Below are positions 27,801 to 33,887 of a DNA stretch of 64,000 nt, piece by piece. The stretch lies in contig OY782877.1 in the NCBI GenBank assembly GCA_963678445.1, positions 4,154,001 to 4,218,000 on the forward strand, given 5' to 3'. The DNA is from G963678445 sp963678445 (GTDB lineage: Bacteria > Hydrogenedentota > Hydrogenedentia > Hydrogenedentales > G963678445). The notes below the pieces were generated by a model. The model did not search any database. It saw only the letters and a program-made list of their open reading frames with translations, and was not told the DNA's origin. The position numbers were made by a program, and so were the translations under genes. How positions within the stretch are numbered: the first letter of the stretch is position 1; each line of letters begins with the position of its first letter.

Positions 27801-28193
27801 CAGGCATCGCTGAAGGCTGATTTGCTGCAGTTAGCGCGTCGATTTGGGGAAAGTGCATTGGCGGCACAATTACGTGACGATGCGGGGCTGGAACGGGAAG
27901 CGCCTTTTGTGTTGCGTTTGGGGGAAATGCTGGTCTCCGGCACGGTGGATGCGTTCCTTTCGGATGGAACAATTGTCGATTATAAAACAGGACGTTTTGA
28001 CGAGACTCGTCATGCCCGGTATGAATGGCAATTGCTTTTGTATGCGGGCGCAGTGCGTAAGATATTGGGTAAAGCACCGCGTAAAGGAGTTTTGTATTAT
28101 TTGGATGAGGCGCGTGCGCATGAGGTCTTCCTGGGGGACGAGGAGGTGGCCTGGGCATTGCAGCATGCAGAGGAGGTCGCAGCGCTGCTCTGA
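24840..28193 (+). CDS. AddA-like helicase-nuclease subunit
   Basis: A 1117-residue UvrD-type helicase with a C-terminal nuclease. It shows VSAGAGSGKTRVLIERIL (Walker A, residues about 19-29), ITFTEKAAAEMKDRM, ISTIHGFCSSILREN, LMMDEFQDTDGGQLEIARLL (II), VGDVKQSIYYFRGAEVEVF (III), LMTVHKSKGLEFPVVFIPDM (V) and RLLYVALTRARDYLVLCG (VI). The PD-(D/E)XK nuclease near residue 1047 reads IVDYKTGRFDE...WQLLLYAGAV. Length and order are normal for AddA. It overlaps the AddB-like gene by four bases, and together they would form a break-resecting complex. RexA-type naming is an alternative. Confidence 0.88.
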   Translation: MKPTPAQEQAIKTQAPRICVSAGAGSGKTRVLIERILNLLKDGKVALEEIVAITFTEKAAAEMKDRMRKAFRNRAPQGDAEQMSYWRDLERRVDHARISTIHGFCSSILRENALRLGLDPDFSILLEADSVLMTDAVVRDTFHALLDKGEESACRLAEEMHLNALQGELLSLLQRPHLVARLAERFPFSDPEALRKAWAEEVEKEHTRQLSMLGLDARVRVFFGRLRSFDGICEVETDGREQLRVSMIGALSFLIESRDAEANAAVIEPLFGRITGTKKANWPTKEVLDALSKLQKDVRDFLKPFLTPPLFDPEVEALSSNLTRDMYAVFHIVETAYQAAKQAANVLDFDDLIAMTVKVLKEDETLRIRVASQIRHLMMDEFQDTDGGQLEIARLLTKVENGPDLFIVGDVKQSIYYFRGAEVEVFQEEEERAEVRIALQKNFRTLPEVMLFINDFFSKVHALDAVEAYQPMEVNREATGDTRVACLVTAPPEDEKWTVEPYRRHEAEGIADRILQLCSEREGVQVHDETTGGFRKACYGDVALLFRSTSNVYFYEEALRRRGIPYVLVAGAGFYRRQEVVDLINLLKVVVDPWDEEALFAFLRSPMAGLRDDALFALVQNSSLAHAFWNELTERISASAETMALFADARALLRRLKACTLLPLPVFLAHVLEETAYEAVLLGGAHGVQKAANIRKLMEIADSFAAQKAPTLTGFIHYLEMVQQHEVREGEAALQTDGAGAVTLMTVHKSKGLEFPVVFIPDMARKQGGSKHSAVALHRDLGMTLKATDSVGESVTPALTEMIKERIRNEEGAEHARLLYVALTRARDYLVLCGTDTPASGSWFELLEQAFDVLSLEDSAVFVGEGWQAQVWRRMKDDFKPAAETIAADAETLDLSALRRRLEPVISLRSPDRTVSVSAILDHMAGGLDLEQERKVSTTSAEVVRDFGAAALRGTLAHRLFELWDFKTSPTTLVADLMLEAGVALSEQASLKADLLQLARRFGESALAAQLRDDAGLEREAPFVLRLGEMLVSGTVDAFLSDGTIVDYKTGRFDETRHARYEWQLLLYAGAVRKILGKAPRKGVLYYLDEARAHEVFLGDEEVAWALQHAEEVAALL

Positions 28194-28512
28194 AGCTGAT
28201 TTTTTTACAAATCTTAAAGAGTGAGAAAATCCAATGCAATGTATAAAGTGAGCAAAAAGAAAAAGGATTGATTTTATTGTTGCTTTGTGACATAATTTCT
28301 TTTCGTTGGGACACGATACATTCCAGGGAAGGAATATCCAACAAGGGATGCCATGGGGGTCAGAAAGCGTAGGGGCTGTCTCGCTATTGACCTTGGCTGG
28401 AAAGGGATGCACACGGTGACGGCGTGCTAATGCGGCTAGCGGGGGCTAGCGTATCTTTAGGGGCAACATCATATCTACCGGTCGACTAGTCTCTATTGAG
28501 ATTGGGGCAGGT
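28194..28512 (+). other. Intergenic leader of the PilZ gene
   Basis: This 319-bp gap follows the AddA-like gene. It holds a good sigma-70-like promoter at 28268-28296, which leaves a leader of about 208 nt before the PilZ start. The leader has a small GCTAGC-GGGG-GCTAGC hairpin (28435-28450). I could not match it to the c-di-GMP riboswitch consensus, and no open frame looks coding. Confidence 0.5.
28268..28296 (+). promoter_or_regulatory. Sigma-70-like promoter ahead of the PilZ gene
   Basis: TTGATT (28268-28273) and CATAAT (28291-28296) are separated by exactly 17 bp. They match the -35 and -10 consensus at 4/6 and 5/6 positions. The predicted transcript start is near 28303. Confidence 0.55.
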
Positions 28513-28947
28513 ATGGAACACGATAGTTTCTATTCCGGGGGGGAAGCTTTGGATTCTATGGTAACGCATCAAGAACGACGAAAAGATTTGCGAATTCCAA
28601 TGCATGTTGGAATGCGCGTATATGGCGCTGATACCCAAAGTGGTGAATTTCAGAACCGCCCTGCGGTTTTACACAATTTGTCGCGTTTGGGAGCGGCGTT
28701 AACCACACCATTGTCTTTGCGCCAAGGGCAGTGGTTTGACCTGCTGATTTCTACAGAGGGCTGCCCGGAGGATGTTGGTATCCCTAAACAGTTGGTGGGG
28801 AGGGCATGTGTTCGCCGTGTCGAACGTCATGATGGCCACACCTGTGATGTGGGGGTGCGGTTGGGGCCATCTTTATCCCGTAATACCCAATTTCTCAGGT
28901 ATTTGAAAATGTTGCAGCAGATGGAGATGCCTACCGGAATGGTTTGA
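28513..28947 (+). CDS. PilZ domain protein
   Basis: A 144-residue protein that is mostly one PilZ domain. The c-di-GMP-binding motifs are visible: RKDLR at residues 23-27 (the RxxxR motif) and NLSRLG at 55-60 (the D/NxSxxG motif). PilZ domains bind the second messenger c-di-GMP and pass it to motility, polysaccharide or other outputs by protein contact. No partner is evident nearby; the phosphodiesterase gene downstream is convergent and is an alkaline-phosphatase-fold enzyme, not a c-di-GMP enzyme. A long leader precedes it. Confidence 0.85.
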   Translation: MEHDSFYSGGEALDSMVTHQERRKDLRIPMHVGMRVYGADTQSGEFQNRPAVLHNLSRLGAALTTPLSLRQGQWFDLLISTEGCPEDVGIPKQLVGRACVRRVERHDGHTCDVGVRLGPSLSRNTQFLRYLKMLQQMEMPTGMV

Positions 28948-28968
28948 TGGCGTGCGTTTTTTTGGGGG

Positions 28969-30918
28969 CTACAAGAGGGGTTTTCCCTGATAGCTGGCTG
29001 GCGTTTTTACCCCTAAATAACGTAAAGCCGTTACACCAAGATCCATGAGATCCGGGACTGCTTCTACATTCTGGTTACAGAGAAAAATGCCGGGGGTAAT
29101 GGCAACATCTGAGCTGGCATGTTCTCCGCTCCATTTACTGGTATTGGGCTCCAACCATTCTTTAGGTGCTGCTCCTGCCGCGGAGGCCTTGGCGGTTTGG
29201 TAGCCGTCCGCATAGCCCAACTGGATGTCGGGGGCATCTGCGGCGGAAGCTCCTTCTACCTTTGGGAAGGTGTAGACGTTGTTGAATATTTTTTCGCCGG
29301 TTTTTGGATCTTTTTCTTCTAATAGTTTTGTGCGTATTTCTTTCATGAGCGCTGGTGCTTCTTCCTCAGAAACAATTCCCTGGCCTTCTCGTCCTTCCCG
29401 ATTCAGGAAAATCATGCCGAGGCCCAAACCATACGCTTTTGAGTTGGCCCAATCGAAATCGCGTAAATATTTTTTATCCGTGTAGGCAATTTTGGGGTCT
29501 GCATTGTTTTTGACGCGCAGGTAACCGTTGCGGACAAGCCAGGTGTTAACACTGAAGCCGTAGCGGAAGCTATGGAAACCGTGATCGGAAAGGAGCATGA
29601 GCAGGTCGCCTTCGCGCATGTGCGCCATGACGTTACCCACGATTTTATCCATTTTCAGGTAGGTTTTTTCAACCTCGCGTCCGTATTGGGCCGCTTTTTC
29701 CGCATTGTAACGGGGGTGCCTGGGATCGCGATAGCGCCAAAACATATGCGAGACACGGTCGGTGGCGGTCCATGCGGAAAGCAGCAAGTCAAAGTTTCCC
29801 CGCTCTAACTCGTCCAGAGTCAGGTGTTCGCGCCAAGCCATGGTTTGTCGCACATCCTGCAGGAAGATTTCTTCGTCAATGTCATCATGTTCCAATGCTT
29901 TGGTGTCGTAAGACCATCCAACGGTTTTATACAGTCCATAGCGCTCGACCAGTTCGTCTGCATATGCGTCTGGATAGCTGATTGGAATAAGCGGTTTTTT
30001 GGGGTGGTATTGCAGGCAGGTCATGTAGACTCGCACCAATTGTCCTGCCTCGCGGACAACGAAACGGCTGATGGCGTGTGCGGCGTATTTTGGAGCAAGG
30101 GTAAACTCCCACTCCATCCAGGGGGACCATTGCCCTTCTTTCACGCTGACGGTATGCCCTTGTACAGTGAAGGTGACCTGGCGTTTCTCACGGTCGACGG
30201 TGAGATCGAGTGGAACGGTAGCGAAATCGCGGCTACGGTGGGGGGCCAGACCGGGGATCTGGACACGGGCGGTATTGCCTTCGAAATGCAGGGGGAGTCG
30301 GATGCCGCCGCCGATCTGTTCCTGGGTCTGGAAATCTTCGGATAGCGCGAAGTAGGTACTTTGTGTGCCTCGCAAGTCTTGCACATCCAGTCCACAGAGC
30401 TGGTAGGAGCTTTCGGACAATTCTTCGACGGGATAGGCGAAGGGCACCAAGAGGGATTTGACGCGTAAGCCTTGTTCACTAGCGACTTTCCAGAACGCTT
30501 TTCCTTTGCGTTCACTTTGGTAGGTCAGCGGGGCCTTTAAGGCGCCATCCGCCAGGAGCTCCGGGCGTTTGGCGCGTCCAAAACCGACTGCGGGCAGGTA
30601 GGTTTTAGGATCGCGGCGCAGAAAGTCGAAAATACCATGTTCTGCGGGGGGCGTGCAGGTTGCAAAACTAGACCAAGCCGTTGGGGATTGCGGCGGATTG
30701 CTGCTGTGGAGGGGCTTGAATGTACCTGCTTTTGCTAATTGGGCAAGATGTGGTAATTCGCCGTTATTGATCATATTTTGTACGATATCAGGGTCGACGC
30801 CGTCGAAGCCCAGGATGATGACCCTGCCGCGAGAGGCTTCACTATCATGCAATACGCCGAAAAACATAACGAGCAGGGTGAGTAGCATAAGTGCGCTTAG
30901 GATACGGTGTGGTTTCAT
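28969..30918 (-). CDS. Secreted type I phosphodiesterase/nucleotide pyrophosphatase family protein
   Basis: A 649-residue alkaline-phosphatase-superfamily protein with an N-terminal hydrophobic signal (SALMLLTLLVMFFGVLHDSEA). Metal-site motifs are visible: ILGFDGVDPDIVQNMINNGELPHL at the start, the nucleophile region SPTAWSSFATCTPPAEHGIFDFL, then TDRVSHMFWRYRDPRHP and LLSDHGFHSF. It would hydrolyse phosphodiester, pyrophosphate or sulfate-like bonds outside the cytoplasm; the substrate is unknown. AGGTAAT precedes the ATG. It lies 114 bp downstream of the Ski2-like helicase gene on the same strand. Confidence 0.85.
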   Translation of the reverse strand: MKPHRILSALMLLTLLVMFFGVLHDSEASRGRVIILGFDGVDPDIVQNMINNGELPHLAQLAKAGTFKPLHSSNPPQSPTAWSSFATCTPPAEHGIFDFLRRDPKTYLPAVGFGRAKRPELLADGALKAPLTYQSERKGKAFWKVASEQGLRVKSLLVPFAYPVEELSESSYQLCGLDVQDLRGTQSTYFALSEDFQTQEQIGGGIRLPLHFEGNTARVQIPGLAPHRSRDFATVPLDLTVDREKRQVTFTVQGHTVSVKEGQWSPWMEWEFTLAPKYAAHAISRFVVREAGQLVRVYMTCLQYHPKKPLIPISYPDAYADELVERYGLYKTVGWSYDTKALEHDDIDEEIFLQDVRQTMAWREHLTLDELERGNFDLLLSAWTATDRVSHMFWRYRDPRHPRYNAEKAAQYGREVEKTYLKMDKIVGNVMAHMREGDLLMLLSDHGFHSFRYGFSVNTWLVRNGYLRVKNNADPKIAYTDKKYLRDFDWANSKAYGLGLGMIFLNREGREGQGIVSEEEAPALMKEIRTKLLEEKDPKTGEKIFNNVYTFPKVEGASAADAPDIQLGYADGYQTAKASAAGAAPKEWLEPNTSKWSGEHASSDVAITPGIFLCNQNVEAVPDLMDLGVTALRYLGVKTPASYQGKPLL

Positions 30919-31032
30919 TCGATTACCTGTGTGTTTGAATACCCGTCTTTCGTCTCTGTGTTTTCATACTCCGATGTTGTGTGTGATTTCAACCTTTTCC
31001 TGTTTTTTTGGTGACTGAAATCTGAAAAGTTG

Positions 31033-33717
31033 TCATAAAGAACGAAGTTTTTTACTGTGGTCAGGGATGGTAAGGACCATACCTCTTGCTTGTGGTCGCT
31101 GGAGCACTTTAGCGGGACGTGCGTTGGTATTTACCGCCACTTTTTCAGGAGGGAGTGCCAGCATGAAGCCACGTTTGGGGATTGTGGTGATGAGCCTTGC
31201 ATATTGTGGCGTGTTTTCTTCGATGCGTTGTAGCAGCTTGCGTTTTTGAAAATGCAGTTGATTATTTTCGACGATGCTCGCCCCCCAGACAGCGTTATAG
31301 ATGGTGTCATAGGGGATGCATTGATTGGGCTGCATTGCCAGGGTTTTAATCAGACGAAACTGTTTTTCTTGTAGCGATATCGTGACGTCATCCAGCAGGA
31401 TTTGTCCCGGATGTGCATCATCTATAATGAGTATGGGCATATTTTTTTTAGGGGAGACCGAGGATATGTCGTTTACCTGTTGTTGTGCCCATTGTTGAAG
31501 TGCGCTTGCGGTCTGTTCGGGCAGGTATTTATTCAGGATGTGTTGTGGCGAGCGTACAAGGACCTGCGGGTGGTGGAGGTCGTCATCGAAAAGGGCAATG
31601 AGGGTCTTCCTGGGAAGTGGAATCTCCTGATTCATTCGAAGCAGGGGGAGTAGTTCTTCCTGTATACCGTATTGGGTACGTGTGGCCAGCTTTTGTAGCG
31701 TTTCGCAGAAAGCGGTTTCACATCCGAGGGTGACTGCGATGGCGGCGGTGGCATCAATAAGCCAGCTGATTTGTTCTGCAGAGGAGATGATCTGGCCAGA
31801 CATGGTGTTGTATTTTTCTTCGATATTGGGGATGCTGGTATGTTTCAGCCAGTCGTGGAGTAGGAGGGTAGTCTTGATGGAGCGTACTTCTTCGAAGGCG
31901 AGTTGACGTGGTGAGTCGCGCAGATGGCTTAGTGGGACATCGACTTGTGGTGCTATTTCATGGGCGTATTGCATAAGTTTTTTGGGGTAGCGTTCCTGTT
32001 CGTACTCTCGGGTGGTGAGTAGTACTTGCGGTGTGCGGCCATCAAGGGTTGTGGCGGTAGCGAAAAGTAAATCAGGCGTTGTCCAGCGTCGATTTTCCGA
32101 TTCACCAATCCAGTGCATGAGTGCGCAGGCGGTCTCAATTCGGATACCTTTGGCGGCGACGGTATGACCGAGAGGGGTGGGAGCGAGAACGTCATCATGC
32201 GTGTCGGTCAGCAGACCGAGGTCTATACAGTGATGAAGTGCTTTCTGAATACGGTTGCTAATCTCGTCGCGCGTGTAGGTTTCTATCCAGATCCACTGTC
32301 CAGTGAGGGTGTTTTCCAAAAAGAGAGTGAGGTCGTTCAGGTTTTGACAGAGACGTGCGGCGACAAGGTGCAGGATGTGATCTTCGAGCGGTTCCTTGCC
32401 CAGACGGGGCGCTATGGCTTCCCGTTCCCCTTCAACATAGCGACGCCACAAAGTTTCCTGGTCGAAAGGGGAGACGGCAATGAGTATAGCGCGTCCAAAG
32501 GCGTGGCCCGCGCCGAATCGTCCTGCGCGTCCACTCATGTTTTCATATTCAGTATGCAATATAGGGCTTTTCCAGGGCAGGTCAAGGTGTCTGTCATAGC
32601 ACCATTTATCGGTGCTGATAAAGACGTTTTGCGCGGGCAGGTTTATGCCTACAGCAAGGGTGCTGGTACAGACGAGCAGACGGATTTCCCGATTGCGGAA
32701 ACCTTGCTCGATGATGTGGCGTTCTTCTGGGGAGAGGTCGGCGTTATGGAAGGCGACGCCTGTATTCAGGCTGTGCAGCAGGCTGTTTCTACAACGGGTC
32801 GGTTCCAGCGTGCGTAATTCTTCCAGGGTATTCTCTGCAGCGGGCAAATCCAATTGTGTAGCCAGATGCTCAGCAGTGCGGCGTGATTCATGTTTGGATT
32901 TGACAAAGATGAGGCAGGTTTCATTCTGTTCTGCCAAATACCGGGCTGTGTGGCTGAGAATCTCCCAGGGAGATTCATGGTCGATTTCCAGAAGGGTTTC
33001 CTCGTTTTCGTTCTGTTCATTATAGGTTCGGTATTGGAATCGACCATTGTGGAGTACGCCGTAGCGTAACTCAATGGGACGGCGTTCGTAGTAGAGCAGG
33101 CTTGCATGCATCCATGCCGCTAATTTTTCGGCGCCACCAATGACAGCGGAAAGTCCGATTAAGCGGGGAGGACCTGTATCGTTGTTTTTGGAAGGATAAA
33201 GTAGCCGGGTAAGCAGGAGTTCCGCCATGGCGCCACGTTCTGGATCGGAGAGGATTTCCAACTCATCGGCAATCGCCAGTTCGATTTCGGTGATGCGTTC
33301 GGGGTGACGTACCAGGAGTTGGGCAAGTTTTTCATATACTACAATGGCGATAGAAAAGTCGCCGCGTTCCAGTGCTTCGTCATATTCACGGTGATCCCGT
33401 GTAGCAATGATGACTTTGATGCCGTAGGCGTCGTATTTTCGTTTGAAATCGTGGAATTTCTCTTCTGCTAGTGCCTTTAGGGGAACGAGGTAGACGACTT
33501 TTTTGCGACGTAGCGCCGTGTGCAGCGCGGCCATTTCGCCGATGAACGTTTTTCCTGAGCTGGTAGGTGCCTGGATCAGTAAGTTCTCATTTCCAAAGAG
33601 GTTATAGCGTTTTATCGCCATTTCCTGTACAGGCAAAAGGTGATTGCTTTCTTCTTTCTGCCATAGGGGAATAATCTCGGCAGGGATGTCATATCGGATA
33701 AGTTCGGCCATTTTCAT
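31033..33717 (-). CDS. Ski2-like DNA/RNA helicase fused to an OmpR-type winged helix
   Basis: An 894-residue superfamily-2 helicase: Q-like LLPVQEMAI, Walker A APTSSGKT (50-57), VYLVPLKALAEEKFHDF (Ia), ADELEIL (II), GLSAVIGG (III), LICTSTLAVGINLPA-type motif V (seen as LLVCTSTLAVGINLPA) and MSGRAGRFG (VI). These match the Ski2/Hel308 group. Residues about 773-857 are a Trans_reg_C winged helix like OmpR/PhoB/CadC, with YDTIYNAVWG and the wing TTIPKRGFMLALP. No receiver domain is present. I know of no described helicase with this fusion. The last 26 residues are encoded by a palindromic repeat. AAGGAG sits eight nt before the ATG, and an excellent promoter with TATAC repeats lies upstream. Confidence 0.85.
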   Translation of the reverse strand: MKMAELIRYDIPAEIIPLWQKEESNHLLPVQEMAIKRYNLFGNENLLIQAPTSSGKTFIGEMAALHTALRRKKVVYLVPLKALAEEKFHDFKRKYDAYGIKVIIATRDHREYDEALERGDFSIAIVVYEKLAQLLVRHPERITEIELAIADELEILSDPERGAMAELLLTRLLYPSKNNDTGPPRLIGLSAVIGGAEKLAAWMHASLLYYERRPIELRYGVLHNGRFQYRTYNEQNENEETLLEIDHESPWEILSHTARYLAEQNETCLIFVKSKHESRRTAEHLATQLDLPAAENTLEELRTLEPTRCRNSLLHSLNTGVAFHNADLSPEERHIIEQGFRNREIRLLVCTSTLAVGINLPAQNVFISTDKWCYDRHLDLPWKSPILHTEYENMSGRAGRFGAGHAFGRAILIAVSPFDQETLWRRYVEGEREAIAPRLGKEPLEDHILHLVAARLCQNLNDLTLFLENTLTGQWIWIETYTRDEISNRIQKALHHCIDLGLLTDTHDDVLAPTPLGHTVAAKGIRIETACALMHWIGESENRRWTTPDLLFATATTLDGRTPQVLLTTREYEQERYPKKLMQYAHEIAPQVDVPLSHLRDSPRQLAFEEVRSIKTTLLLHDWLKHTSIPNIEEKYNTMSGQIISSAEQISWLIDATAAIAVTLGCETAFCETLQKLATRTQYGIQEELLPLLRMNQEIPLPRKTLIALFDDDLHHPQVLVRSPQHILNKYLPEQTASALQQWAQQQVNDISSVSPKKNMPILIIDDAHPGQILLDDVTISLQEKQFRLIKTLAMQPNQCIPYDTIYNAVWGASIVENNQLHFQKRKLLQRIEENTPQYARLITTIPKRGFMLALPPEKVAVNTNARPAKVLQRPQARGMVLTIPDHSKKLRSL
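31037..31117 (-). repeat. Dispersed palindromic repeat, inverted copy at the end of the helicase gene
   Basis: Read on the minus strand it contains AAGTGCTCCAGCGACCACAA, then GGTATGGTCCTTACCATCCC and CTGACCACAGT, which follow copy A (5539-5617) nearly base for base. It supplies the codons of the helicase's last 26 residues (from AKVLQRPQ to the stop). The helicase stop codon lies inside the same block. Confidence 0.8.
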
Positions 33718-33740
33718 TGATGCTTCTCCTTCAGGTCATC

Positions 33741-33803
33741 GTATAGACAATATACTGAACAAAGTATCAGTTGTCAAGTGAGGCTTGTAATATACCGATA
33801 TAC
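33741..33803. promoter_or_regulatory. Cluster of TATAC half-sites (candidate operator)
   Basis: GTATA-GACAA-TATAC (33741-33755) is a perfect inverted repeat over the -10 region and start site. GTAT recurs at 33764-33767 and TATAC at 33791-33795 and 33799-33803. Such spacing suggests binding of a regulator, possibly the helicase's own winged-helix domain; that link is inference. Confidence 0.4.
33749..33777 (-). promoter_or_regulatory. Consensus sigma-70 promoter of the Ski2-like helicase gene
   Basis: On the minus strand TTGACA (33772-33777) and TATATT (33749-33754) are separated by exactly 17 bp, a near-perfect promoter 32 bp before the start codon. An inverted repeat ATACT-GAACAA-AGTAT (33752-33767) sits in its spacer. 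Confidence 0.75.
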
Positions 33804-33887
33804 GTGATAGCTTGTACTGGCAAGTTTTTTATTTATATTCCGTCTGCTAGAGACAAACAAGGGGTACTGTGACGGGGGAGGGGTGTT

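Noticed and set aside
28304..28512. c-di-GMP riboswitch in the PilZ leader
   Set aside because: The GEMM consensus blocks are not visible by eye; only a simple hairpin is present.
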